Positions 1 to 11,335 of a stretch of DNA of 64,000 nucleotides are shown piece by piece. Every line of letters begins with the position of its first letter. Position 1 is the first letter of the stretch. A program made the position numbers and the translations under genes. Below the pieces are notes generated by a model. That model did not search any database, had not been told where the DNA came from, and saw only the letters and a list, made by a program, of their open reading frames with translations. The DNA is taken from positions 2,852,001 through 2,916,000 of the forward strand of contig JAYXKI010000001.1 of the NCBI GenBank assembly GCA_037892935.1. The letters are read 5' to 3'. This DNA comes from Phlebopus portentosus. Taxonomy: Eukaryota > Basidiomycota > Agaricomycetes > Boletales > Boletinellaceae.

Positions 1-1791
1 CTGTAAGGGCTGTACTCCCCTATGCCATACCCAGGACACCCCGCGTACTATTGTCAGCAAACCAGCCTTCGCCGCCGTTACCCATAATACAGCCTGCTCA
101 GTGGCCGCCGGACCTTCGGCGGCCTGGGAACAGCACCCACGCCGCCGCCACCGCCGACCATACGAACCGGCGGCGACGCCTCCACTCCTATCCTATGATC
201 ACCTTGTCCCCCCTTCGACCAGATCCTAGTTCCCCTTCTCCAGCCTCTCTCAAGAACGGTTCCGCTGAATCCGGTGACTCCGGGCTTCGGAAATGCTCGC
301 ACGGCGGCCGGACACGCTGCGGCGGATGTATATCGCGCCATCGCGGAGGTGTATGCCCGCCGCCGCGCCGGCTGGGTGAACGATAACCAATCTCAGGTCC
401 ATTTCGTTGATTGTTTCATATTCTTATCATCCCACATTGTACGCCGAGCGCGGTAGCGCGCCCGGCGGCCGTCCGTATATTCCCCCTTTTAGTTTTATTC
501 GACCCCTTGGCGTTTCAGATCCATATAGAGCGCACCCTGACCGATCCGAACGGCGCCGACGTTCGACACGACGTACCAGCACCCCGCCGTTCCGATTGGG
601 GCGCCCCTAGGTCTTGGTGGCTTGGCGGCGCATCTCGGCGGCGGCCCCCGCCGTCGCGGCGCGCCTGTCACGCCTCGCCGCCCGCCGCTTTAAGTGATAT
701 TTCTTATCAAGGACTCATAGTATATATAGAGAGCATGTATCTATCCTAAAAAGCAGCAGATATACACTCTAGAACGCAGTTACCAGAGACCAACCACAAG
801 TAAAGAAGCCCCCTTCAAGAAACCAGTATATATAGAGAACCAGACAGCCGGATCGGGCGAACTCCCGGTCACGTGCCCTCGCCGATCTCGTCCTGACGGC
901 GTCGGCCCCGATCTCACAGGATAGAAGCCGCTGGGCTCATTCGCGGCCCTGGTCATCTCCCTTCTGCGCAGCTGTCACTCGTCTAGTAATCGCTCTGAGG
1001 ACTTCCCACTTATATCTGCATCGCCGTCCCTCTCTCTCTAGCCTCCGCCGCCGCTCGGTCCTGAGCATTTGGGATTCCTCCTCCACGTCCCGACGCAGCC
1101 GTCACTCCTCTAGTAATCAATCCCGCGGTCTTCGATTTCTCCCTGCGCCTGAGGCCCCTTTTGTCCTTCGCCGCCGCCACTCGGTTCAGATCGTTTGTGA
1201 TTCTTCCTCAACCCCTCGACGCAGCCGTCACTCTTCTAGGCATCTGTTATACTTCCTCGATGTCTCGACGCAGCTGTCACTCTTCTTGTATTCGCCGCTG
1301 CCGTCGGCGCCGGCACTCCTTTTCGACTGAATCCAGTCTCCCACTTCTCGCCGCCTCCGCCGCCTCCGCGTCGTTCCACCGCCGACACTACTCCCCTTTC
1401 AAGTGGTGTCGACGCTCCCTCTCCCGGATCTTCTCTGGGTCGTTCCGACGTCATCTCCCCGACTACCAGGCGGAATTGCGCTGGTGCGAACCTCCGCCGG
1501 CGCTGCACCCAGTCCGCCGCACGCAGTCCGCCGCTGCGGCCCCTTCGCCGGTTCAGTCGGACTCGGCGATCCCTATACAGCCGCCGAGGCCCGGATCGCC
1601 GCGGCGAGTTATTCGAAGGCGCGGCGGATCTGCCTAACGGCCAGATCCTTGTGCATCTGAGCTGAGTGTCGCTTCTGAAAGCCTGTAGGTAGTCTGTAGG
1701 TCTGGTAGGACCTCCCCTTTTTCCTCTCGACACCTTTGACATCGCCTCCCTGTGGTCGAACGCCGCCGCCGCCGCCTTTGTCCCTATCTAG
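1..1791. other. GC-rich non-coding region upstream of the retroelement
   Basis: No credible protein is seen in either strand. The many short open frames are a by-product of high GC content and low stop-codon frequency; they have no recognisable motif and many lack an ATG. The stretch may be a decayed gag/leader region of the adjacent element or unrelated GC-rich DNA; I could not find a 5' LTR copy or primer-binding site in it. Two similar TATA-like stretches (tatatatagaga) occur near 718 and 824. A diverged tandem repeat (965-1290) is listed separately. Confidence 0.5.
965..1290. repeat. Diverged tandem repeat, units of roughly 110-130 bp
   Basis: A core resembling gacgcagccgtcactcytct recurs at about 965, 1091, 1218 and 1265. 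The two middle units also share the preceding sequence: a ccgccgccrctcggt block, then a gttygtgattcytcctc-like block, then the core. The units have diverged by substitutions and small indels and the last spacing is shorter. No coding function is evident. Confidence 0.6.
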
Positions 1792-4700
1792 GAGAGTCTG
1801 ATAGTCTACAACGGAACAAGCAATGAGGCGGGATTGATCAAGGAATATGTAGTCGTACGAATGTTCTTTGGGAAACACGAAGAGGAGATACGACTGGCGG
1901 TGACATCCTTAGCATTGAGCAACATCTTCCTCGGACATGACTGGTTGACGAAGCACAATCCTGAGATCGACTGGAGGTCAGGAACAGTCAAGTTCACGCG
2001 TTGCCCTGACGAATGTGAGTCGTCACTACCGAGTGAGGAGATAGACGAAGAATTTGTGAGGAAGGTGCAGATGAAGGAAGCGGCGAAGTGGCCACCTTAT
2101 CTGGAAGAATATGCAGACGTCTTTAGTGAAGAATCGTTTGAACGCCTACCAAACCATCGAACGTGGGACCATGCTATCGACTTGAAGCCAGATTTTAAGC
2201 CTAGTGATTGCAAGGTTTACCCATTGTCGCCGAAAGAACAAGAGGCAATGAAGGAGTTCATCGAAGAGAACCTAGCATCAGGACGCATCCGACAGTCGAA
2301 ATCCCCGATGGCATCTCCGTTCTTCTTTATTAAGAAGGAAGATGGGAGCCTACGAGCAATCCAAGACTATCGAAAGCTTAACGAAGGAACGGTTAAGAAC
2401 AAATACCCGTTGCCATTGATAAATGAGCTCATCGATAAGGTCAAGAATGCGAAATACATCACGAAGCTCGACGTTCGCTAGGGATATTACAACATTCGGA
2501 TTCGCGAGGGCGATGAGTGGAAGGCGGCGTTTAGGACGAATTTAGGCTTATTCGAACCAACGGTCATGTTTTTCGGATTATGCAATGCGCCGGCGACATT
2601 CCAAGGTTTCATGAACGATATCTTTCGAGAAATGATCCATGAGGGTATCGTCATCATTTACCTCGACGACATCCTCATTTTCTCGAACGATTTGGAAGAA
2701 CATCGCCAACGCACCAAACGAGTCTTTGAGATCCTGCGTAAAAATGGACTTTTCCTGAAGCCACAGAAATGTGAGTTCGAGGTTGATACAGTCAAATATC
2801 TCGGACACATCATCGGTAATGGCGAGGTTCGAATGGACCCGAAAAAGACAACAGCAGTTCAGGAGTGGCCAATCCCGCGAAACGTTCACGAACTGCAACA
2901 ATTCCTGGGACTAGGGAATTGGTTGCGACGATTCGTAAAGGACTATAGCTCTGTCGTTAAACCCCTGACGACGCTGACGGGTAAGGTGGAATGGAAGTGG
3001 GGAGAAGAGGAACAACGAGCTTTCGAAGAGTTGAAGGGTCGGTTGAGTAGTCCCCCGGTTCTAGCCATCCCGAACGAGGAGGGTCCTTTCCGGGTCGAAG
3101 CAGATGCGTCGGACTTTGCGTCTGGAGGAGTACTCCTTCAGAAACAAGACGACAAGTGGAAAGTGATAGCCTATCGATCGTCGACCTTCTTGGAGGCCGA
3201 ACGGAATTACGAGATCTATGACAAAGAGATGCTCGCAATCGTACAAGCCCTCAAGGAATGGCGACAGTACCTTCAAGGAGCCAAGAAACCCTTTGAAGTG
3301 TGGACTGATCACGCAAACCTGACATATTTCCGATCTCCTCAGAAGCTGAATCGTCGACAAGCTCGTTGGCGGCTCGATTTAGCCGAGTTTGACTTCACAC
3401 TGGTGCACAAGCCAGGGAAGACGCTAGGCAAGGCAGACATATTGTCGCGACGAGCAGACTACAACAAGGGCGAACGGGATAATGAAGATGTCACGTTCAT
3501 TAAAGATGAATGGCTGGTCAGAGGAACGGTGGAGACGTCAAGGGATGTGCTGATTGAAAAGATTCGAAAGGCACAAGCAGAGGTGAATGAGGAAGAGAGA
3601 CCGACGAACTTAGTGCTCGTAGATGGGTTGTGGAAAAAGGAGGTGACGGTTAAGCTCTCGATGACGAAGACGAAGAAGTTTCAAAACGTTTTCATACCGA
3701 CGAGTGTGAGGGAGGAAGTGATGAGGGAGTGTCACGACTCGACATTGGCAGGCCACCCAGGAGCGAACAAAACCGTTGCGCTAGCAAACAGGAGTTTCTG
3801 GTGGCCTAACATGTACGTCGACGTCAGAAAATATGTGCGAGGATGCGATCGTTGTCAGCGAACGAAGGCCCTCAGAACGACAAGGGCAAAGGTTTTGCAC
3901 CCTAACGAGGTACCGGAGGTGCCCTGGCAAGTTGTCACGGTCGACCTGATCGGAGAGTTGCCGGAGTCAAATGGATTCAACGCGATTTGTGTGGTAGTCG
4001 ATCGCTTTAGCAAACAAATCCATGCGATACCAACGACGACAAAATTGACGGCAGAAGGAATGGCCAGAATTTACAGGGACCATGTCTTCCGGTTGCACGG
4101 CTTACCTCGAAAGATCATCCACGACCGAGGAGTACAGTTCGATGCGAAGATGATGAGGGAGTTGTACAAACTCCTTCACATCGAAGGCAATCCGTCAACG
4201 GCGTACCACCCTCAAACGAACGGACAGACAGAACGAGTTAATCAAGAACTCGAACAGTACCTTCGACTATACGTCAATCATCGACAATCAGACTGGGCGG
4301 ACTGGCTAGCTCTCGCAGAGTTTGCGCACAACAATCGTGAACATTCGGCGACCAAACTATCACCCTTCTTCGTCAACACGGGACAACACCCTTCAGGCTT
4401 CACGGGTGTTGGAACAACTTCGTCCAATCTATCGGCAGAAGAGTTTGCCAAACATGTCAAGGGAATACACGAACTCGCTCAGGCCAATCTAACTCAGGCC
4501 AATGAAGACATGAAGCGCTTTTACGATCGTCACGCCGGGAAATCGATAGTCTATGAGATGGGACAAAAGGTCTTTTTAGATGGTCGAAACATAAAGACGA
4601 TCCGACCGACGAAGAAGATGGATGACAAATGGTTTGGCCCATTCGAGGTTATGGAAAGGGTGGGCGCGAGCGCATATAAGCTAAAGATCCCGAAGACATG

Positions 4701-5088
4701 GAAACATGTTCATCCCGTCTTTAACGAGATCCTGCTCAAACCGGCCGTTCAACCGTCTTTCGAATCACAAAAGAAGCCGCCTCCACCCCCACCAGTGATC
4801 ATTGACGAACAAGAAGAGTACGAGGTTGAAGAAATACTCGACTCACGTCTACATCGAGGAAGGCTCCAGTTCTTGGTCAAGTGGGTTGGATATGAGGAAG
4901 CGACATGGCAGCCGGAATCCGACGTCAAGGATAATGCACAGGAATCAATTCAAGAATTCTATCGCAAACATCCTGGAGCTCCACGAAAGTTAACAATACC
5001 TCGACAAAGCATGCGAGCACTGTATAGGTTCACGTCACCAGAAGGATTATGTGGTTGGTCGGGACGCCCAACCTTGAGAGGGGGGTGA
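1792..5088 (+). pseudogene. Ty3/gypsy pol polyprotein, interrupted by one stop codon
   Basis: One frame is open from 1792 to 5088 except for a TAG at 2479-2481 inside the reverse transcriptase, where related elements usually have Trp; a single G-to-A change would explain it. Visible domains: C-terminal half of retropepsin (about 1800-2000); RT with the YLDD active-site box near 2660; RNase H starting with a VEADASD motif near 3095; integrase zinc finger (H-x4-H...C-x2-C, about 3730-3860); integrase core with catalytic Asp at VTVDL and HDRG and the Glu in a QTERVNQEL context; chromodomain containing LVKWVGY near 4875. The purine tract that follows primes plus-strand synthesis in this family. 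Except for the stop and the missing start, the frame is well preserved, so the insertion is probably fairly young. Confidence 0.9.
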
Positions 5089-5506
5089 TGTAAGGACTCG
5101 AACATTTTCCTTTTCTTTTCTTATGTCATCACTCATTTTAATATTCTTTTTCCTTTTCTTTTATTTTTCTTATGCGCTTATTCATCCAATTGCCGGAACA
5201 TTCCACAACGTTCTATCACGCTCACTAATCATCTCATTCCTTGTCATGTGACTTCCTAATAGAGTAGACCTTTCCCACGCTCAAAGTTTATATAAGTAGA
5301 TAGTTTGACTCTTTCGTTCCTTGTCTTTCTATTCTACTTACCTTCACTGCGACATAGGTATCTACTCTTGTATTATTAGTTTGCTGAATTCTACTTACCT
5401 TCACTGCAACATAGCGTGCGTATAGCCCGGCAACTCGCGTTAGCCAGTTGTTTGTTGTTGTGTTGGCCGCCTCGAGATCGATGCCTGTTAGTCTCGCCGC
5501 CTAACA
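5086..5506 (+). repeat. 3' LTR of the Ty3/gypsy element (approximate limits)
   Basis: It starts with TG right after the purine-rich tract and ends at a plausible CTAACA, giving about 421 bp with TG...CA termini. A TATA-like tttatataag lies at 5287-5296. A 27-bp direct repeat with one mismatch occurs inside it at 5331-5357 and 5388-5414. The pol stop codon TGA overlaps the first LTR bases. Limits are inferred because the partner LTR is absent. Confidence 0.65.
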
Positions 5507-7248
5507 GATGACCATATTATGAAGCGCTGCCGAATGAGCACTGAACCAGATTATGACTGATCCAGTGCAATCATTATCTTCCCTGTAAGCAGCTTTATGA
5601 AGATCTGCATACTATCAGAAAGAGAGACTGAAGACGCACTGTAGATTCCCATTGATCATAGTTTAATGGTGCTTGATTGTAGAACGACTCTGAGTATGAT
5701 GAGAGTCTCATACGCCGATACAGATATGGAACTAAAAGTGATCATTGAGAGAGGGCCACATATCAGCATGTTGGAATGTAGGAAACTGGATACACCCAGC
5801 TGTTTGATGATGAGCGACTGCAACTGGAGAGAAGAGGATCAAAGCACGATTAGTCCAATCAAGATACCATAAACAACTGCACATAATCGGATATTCCTTC
5901 TGAATATTATAGTCCGATATGATATCTCCTTATCCATAAGCCAGGAAACACGTCAGTTGAGTGAAGTACTAGAAAAGATCATTGCTACGCACCATTCCTT
6001 GTCCTGGATCTTATTCTTCACCGTCTCGCTCTAGTCAGACAAAATTGTGGGTGTCTCACCACAGAGTTGTCCATAAATGCAGTCTATGATGAGCCATAGA
6101 TGGCTTTCAGATGTTAAAATGGTACTTTTGCAACCATCTTCGAGTTGCTTTCCAGCAAAGATGAGGGTGAACGGGTGAAAGGAGACGACGTGAGAGCTAT
6201 CAAGATGTGCCAAAGCTCCTTTCCCACGACCGAGCGTTTCCGGGTCAGACGCGTGAGCAGTCAATTTTTGATACTCCCGTCTCATAAATTCAATAAAATA
6301 TTCTACTTGGCCTTTTTTGTTTGAATAAACCACAGAATATATTCCAAAGATGTGTACCTATTGTAATGACAACATTTTGTGGCGAAAAGCATGAATCAAA
6401 ATTTTGTGGAAGGAAAAAAAGCTTAGACTGAGCATTTCGGGCAGAAACACAGTACATCTATGTAAAGTTTGAAGGGGAGATAGATGTTTACTCTGTGTAC
6501 GCGAATTAATGTAAGGGAAACAGGCAGAAAGCATGATGCCTGGGATAGATAGAGAAGATCGGATCGGCATCTTTATTGCCAGGTCGGTTATCACACCGGG
6601 CAAAACCTCATTTCCAAACTGTGAAAATGTTACCCAAAATGGAAAAAGAGCCAATCGGATGAGAGCTCACCCGTTCCGATCAAAATTTCTAAGGGCTCGG
6701 AATGAGTTTTTGCCCGGTGTGTATATGTAGTAGCCGAGAATTAGCAAGAACAAGGCAAGAATTAATATTGTGACGGCAAATCCTAATGTCACACAGTGCT
6801 CGAAGGAGTAGTTTTTGTGACTTTCTCTCCACCTTTTTCTTGTGCTGATATTGATTTATACCGTACATTCTGCATCTTGAGAAAATTTTCATCAAGTAGC
6901 TTAATAATTAATAGGCTATCTGAGGATGTATCTAAATTTGATAATTTAGCTGTGTGGTAGGCCGGGCAAGCACGATTGTATTAGGTGTTCAAAGGACGGT
7001 AATAACAAGACAAGGATGTGTATGCGTGAGAACGATAGTGCTAAATGGAAGGTATAGAGATCAAGATTCACCACCTGATTAACTGTATCTCGTCCAACTT
7101 GAATACATACATACTCACGCCATGAGTACTCTCAACTTATCAGGGACGCATGGGTTCTCGCCCATTGATATAAAGTCAAAGGGAACTTGGCTCCCCTTCT
7201 CTCACCTCGTCTTAATCTTTCGCTTCAAAAGTCTCTTGACAGTCGCGA
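5507..7248. other. Gene-poor spacer with an inverted repeat
   Basis: No recognised gene. Imperfect inverted-repeat arms lie at about 6592-6615 and 6699-6722, each containing caccgggcaaaa on opposite strands, separated by about 83 bp. On the minus strand a stretch at about 6668-6850 reads as a basic segment followed by about 20 hydrophobic residues and YIYTPGK, ending in a stop; it has no clear start codon and I do not call it as a gene. A weak open frame on the minus strand (6031-6333) has no motif I recognise. Confidence 0.4.
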
Positions 7249-8490
7249 ATGACAAGCAATAGCACAGCTGTATTACTTGAACAGCTTCCGATTTACGATA
7301 CACCGATTCTAGGTATGAAGACGCGTCCGCGCGTGGAGAAAGCTACGGAGTACGGCAGCGCCGCGAGCTGGTGGGTGGAGTACCCAGACGGGCTCGTCGA
7401 CCTCTCGCGCTCTGCGCATCTCCACGATGTCAATACCGACGGGCACCTTCCAAGTAACATCACAGTGTCGGAAGTAAAAGCATCCCCGGAGAGGAAAGAA
7501 GATCAGGTGGATATTGATGTGGATGGAGAGAGGAGGATTAGGATAGACCCGAAGAAGAGCGCTTTGGTGGTTGTTGATATGCAGAAGTGAGTACTACTAG
7601 TGCTTGTTCTTGTGGTAAACCAGCGAAGGGAACTGATTGAGTAATGTGGAGTTTCTTCTTGCATCCTGACCTGCGCGACCATCCGAAGGGTTTGAAATGT
7701 GTCGATCCGCTGTTAGATATGATCCCACCTCTGAGGAAGGCAGGAGTTAAGATCGTATGGGTGTATGTACACCCCGCATCCTCTTTTGTTTCCGTATTAT
7801 TGACGGAAACATCGATAGGAATTGGGGTCTGACAGAACATGAGCTTCAGACTATACCTCCTAGTCTGGTGCGAGGCTTCACGAAGCTTGGCCGGAGTGGC
7901 TTCGGCGCAGAGCTGCCGGGTGGATTCGGTCCTCTGCTTATGCGCGGTGCGAAAAACTCTGATTTATACGGACCACTCCAAGATGAGTATGAGAAGGGAA
8001 AAGAGATGGGAACGGACGTGTGGATCCATAAAAATAGGTACCTGTTTGAAATTCTTGTGCGTACACTCAAAGGAAACTGAAATGTTTGTCGATAGGATGA
8101 GTGGTATCTGGGGAGCACAGACCTCATTGGATCTGTATCTCCAGGAAGAGGGCGTCACGACGTTGTTCATGACTGGCGTCAACGCCGATCAGGCAAGTTC
8201 TTCCACGACTACGACTGCTGCTTGCCCTCAGGCTCAGCTCTGCATGCATGCAGTGCGTTTTAGGAACGACAATTGATGCCTATTACCGTGGGTATGACAT
8301 TGTCCTCGTTTCAGATGCGACAGCGACAACGTCACCCGAAGGAGGATATGAGAATGTTTGCTACAATGTTGGGAACGTGTGTAAAATTACTTTCCTCCTT
8401 GTTGCACGGTGCTGACAAAGATGACGCGCTCAGAGCTATGGGTTCATTACGGACTCTAAGAGAGTGGCTGAAGGAGCTTCAAAGAGGTAG
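7249..8490 (+). CDS. Isochorismatase-family cysteine hydrolase
   Basis: Six exons: 7249-7586, 7652-7762, 7819-8037, 8096-8192, 8254-8376, 8434-8490, giving 314 aa. The isochorismatase-like fold starts near residue 105 with VVVDMQN (catalytic Asp), continues with WIHKNRMSG, in which the Lys sits where the family has its catalytic Lys, and has the nucleophile Cys in GVNADQC, exactly at the start of exon 5. The family hydrolyses amides or vinyl ethers of small molecules; the substrate cannot be told here. The N-terminal ~100 aa lie outside the core fold. Intron 4 (8193-8253) has a GC donor (AG|GCAAGT). The last exon, ending GASKR, gives a family-typical C-terminus. The gene is followed 541 nt downstream by the RTA1-like gene and is co-duplicated with it. 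Fold call is firm; function open. Confidence 0.88.
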
Positions 8491-9031
8491 ACAGGTCGAT
8501 CGATACGGCACTATACGGAAAAGAAGCAGTGTAAGCCAAGAGTAATGTAAATACTTACTGAGCCCTTCTTGGAATAGAGAATTTCATTCTTCAGCTGCGC
8601 TTCACTTCCGAGCCTATCTGAGTGTGCGAAATCAGAAGTGCTGTGCAATGGCGTCAAGGGCCACCAACCGGGCGCAACTCCGCAGGGCTTGCCGACCTGC
8701 GCAGTTCGGACATTAGTCCGCTGTATACTTAATCAGGCAATTCACTTTTGATTCGCGTTATTCGCAGTACGAGGATGTGTCGAGTTGTGATTACCAACGC
8801 CCGCGGGAAACGTCGATGCAGTTTGATTTGGACTCTGCCCAGCCTAAGATGCTGTTCCTGGCGTTCAATCCGGGCATCGAGCCGCCACTTATCTGAAAAA
8901 TCCGTTATTTTGACGTGATTTTTATGGGCGGCGATGGTGCCACATAAATAGGTTGGATTGAGGAAGACCAAAATTCTTCATCACTTTGTTCCTTTACATT
9001 CTTCTTCCTTGTTGCCTCTAATTCCTCCATA
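8491..9031. other. Spacer between hydrolase and RTA1-like genes
   Basis: No gene is seen. The spacer is conserved in the second copy at about 12237-12780, showing that both genes were duplicated in one event. It must hold the RTA1-like promoter and the hydrolase 3' UTR. Confidence 0.6.
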
Positions 9032-10566
9032 ATGGTGTGTCTATCCTGCTATCTGAGGAGCTCTTGTCGATGAATGGTATTTTGAATTAAGACTATTCCC
9101 GCTGGCGTCGACCCAGATGACCTCCAATACGGATACATTCCAACAGAATGGATCTGTATACTTTTCGTTGTGTTGTTTAGCATTTCAACGAGTAAGTGCC
9201 TCCCAAAGCCTTGGGGGTTCCTATCTGATGCGATCCCGGTGCTCGTGCCCAGTCACCCACTTGGGGCAGTCGATCTATTACAAGTTATGGTGGTTATTGC
9301 CCACCGTTGTTCTCGCGGGCATAGGCGAGGTCGTTGGCTGGGCAGGTCGTCTTTGGTCAAGCCAGACGTTCCTCGGAAATGGAGATGATCCCTTTTTGAT
9401 GCAGTCAGTGTTATCCACTTTCCATGATGGCTATGATTGATGCTGAACGCGCTCCACGTTTGGCTTACCTTGTATGTAGAATTTGTGCAACCATTATATC
9501 ACCGACACCACTCCTTGCGGCCAACTTCGTTATCCTAGGTTTGATCATTGGCCATCTCGGGGCCCAGTATAGCCGCCTAACGCCTAAGTGGTGTAAGTCT
9601 TTCTCTCTTCATCTGTCCTTGTGAATCGTTATCTGAACTGGTCATTGATGCTCTGACGCTTTTCAGATACCATTGTTTTCTGCTCTGCTGTAAGGCGCAC
9701 TGAACGTTTCCCCCGATGTTCGTGTTTCTGACAAACTTCCAGGATATTGTTGCACTCGTTGTGCAGGCCGTAGGAGGAGCATTAGCATCTTCTGCGTCGG
9801 AAGAGGACGGCGGAGACCCTACAACGTAAGTAGTATCTGCTCGTATACCTTTCTATGTGTCTGAGCGAGATCAAATCATAGTGGCGGCAACATTATGCTG
9901 GGAGGCATTATCTTACAATTGGGTAAGTTATCATTTAAAATCTGTATGGCCTCGCGGTCGCAGAGTAATTAACGCTGATGCATACATCACAGTTGCCATT
10001 ACAATTTACACTGTTCTTGGAGTCGAGTACTTCCACCGCTACCTGACGGACAGACCGGTTCGCGACAGCTTCCCGGCGAAGAAGGGAGCTTTTGATCTTC
10101 GGGTACGACTCATGGTATATGCCCTGGCCTTCAGCACCACGTGTTTATTCATTCGGTATGTCTAAATGCCTGAAACATATTTCTTTAAAACTGACTTTCT
10201 ACTTTCTTTAAGTGCCATATACCGAACCATAGAGCTTGCCGACGGCTGGGATGGCCGGATTATTGAAACCGAAGTCTACTTCAGTCAGTCTCTTCTGCTT
10301 CCTTTTCATGAATGAAGCTTCATTGACGGGTACAATGCTGTATCACAGATGTCCTGGATGGCGCAATGATTGTACTGGCTATCTATACGATCAACTTCTT
10401 CCATCCTGGATTCCTGTTGGCGCATGTCGATGATGGGCGTAAGACTGCTAAAGGCAGCCAGAGGAGTTCATCCGATGACATCGCGCTTACCAACTACTCT
10501 CCTTCTGCTTTGGAGAAGGGAAAGGATGGTAATTACGTGGCCGCTTCGACTTCGCAGGTCGTCTGA
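9032..10566 (+). CDS. RTA1-like 7-TM lipid-translocating/resistance protein
   Basis: Ten exons: 9032-9034, 9092-9191, 9253-9403, 9480-9592, 9667-9689, 9743-9825, 9882-9922, 9993-10155, 10213-10283, 10349-10566; 321 aa. Family marks include YGYIPTEW near the N-terminus, the first TM around ICILFVVLF, the WWLLPTVVLAGIGEVVGWAGR segment, HLGAQYSRL, the YRTIELADGWDG loop before the last helices and NFFHPG at the end of the last TM, then a polar C-tail. RTA1-family proteins are seven-helix membrane proteins of fungi linked to resistance to 7-aminocholesterol and to phytosphingosine export (Rsb1). Exon 1 is only the ATG, followed at once by an intron; the decayed second copy has the same structure, which supports this start. 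Exon 5 is 23 nt. Substrate unknown. Confidence 0.88.
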
Positions 10567-11335
10567 CATCGTTGTACTCTTCCTCTCTCGTCTGTTTTTC
10601 GGTTGCTTATTGGTTAGGAGGTTGTTGGATTCATTCATCGTACATGTTAATCTGCCATACGGACTTTAATAGTTTCACTGTCACGATTTGTTATGCCTTT
10701 TTTCGCATTGTTAGAGTAAAAGAGCTTAGATGGACATTTCGAGAATCGTTAATGAAATCGGCGTCGAGTTTATGTGGACTGCGGGCAACGACAAAGGTAT
10801 TCCACCATCCAAGAGAAATTCATAGCTCGTTCAAACTGAATAATCTCTGTAAAGTGATATATGTAGCTTACCATCTTTCGAATAAATCGCCCTTTGTCCA
10901 GAGGAGAAAGCCCTTAGAAGTACAAAATAAGTTGATTATATGCTCCCGTAAAATTCACTGAAATTTACTTCCAGATGATCAGAATTCAACCTTCATTTTG
11001 AACGACATCAATTGTTTAGCGGCTCTCGCAATACGAGCCTTCAAATTACCCACTTTTATGGCATTTCTGTCAGACCTAAACTCAATCTGCACCAGATTAG
11101 ATAGGATTTGATGCCGTAAGCGACCGGCCCCGTGTTTTGACGTAATTCTAAACAGTAGTAAGTTTCTGTCTGTCGGCCTTGACCACCATCTGATTCTGTA
11201 TCATCTCGTCCAATGTGAATGCTCATTCGCGTTGGCCATGGACTTGTCGATAAGACACGCATTTCTCGCTTAATTGGACCCAGAGGGTCCTTCTCCCAGC
11301 TCATCCTAACCTTTGGCTCAAAAGTTCCTTGAAGA

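Larger units (their letters stand above)
1792..5506 (+). mobile_element. Ty3/gypsy LTR retrotransposon (chromovirus), 5'-truncated
   Basis: The element runs from part of the retropepsin domain through reverse transcriptase, RNase H, integrase and a C-terminal chromodomain, then a purine-rich tract (5076-5085) and one LTR. This domain order (protease-RT-RNase H-integrase-chromodomain) defines the chromovirus branch of Metaviridae, common in fungi. Gag and the N-terminal half of the protease are missing, and the reading frame begins just after a stop at 1789-1791. No 5' LTR was found in the window, so target-site duplications cannot be defined. The copy is inferred to be dead: truncated, with one nonsense codon. 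Confidence 0.9.
7050..10770 (+). repeat. Segmental tandem duplication, copy A (intact)
   Basis: This block (hydrolase gene, spacer, RTA1-like gene and about 200 bp downstream) matches 11140-14465 in the same order and orientation, including introns and intergenic DNA. Shared landmarks include the upstream atctcgtcca, the ATG-plus-intron start of the RTA1-like gene and the 3' flank around 10710. Limits are approximate. Confidence 0.85.

Noticed and set aside
51..749. Overlapping GC-rich open frames on both strands
   Set aside because: No motif, low-complexity Pro/Arg composition, non-ATG starts and mutual overlap; explained by GC content.
1161..1742. Arg/Ser-rich frames on both strands in the repeat region
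   Set aside because: Composition follows the ccg/cgc-rich sequence; no conserved feature.
2578..3360. Minus-strand frames opposite the retroelement pol
   Set aside because: Shadows of a well-supported coding frame on the plus strand.
6689..6895. Hydrophobic minus-strand stretch read as a small membrane protein
   Set aside because: No start codon in frame after the upstream stop and no homology; overlaps the inverted repeat.
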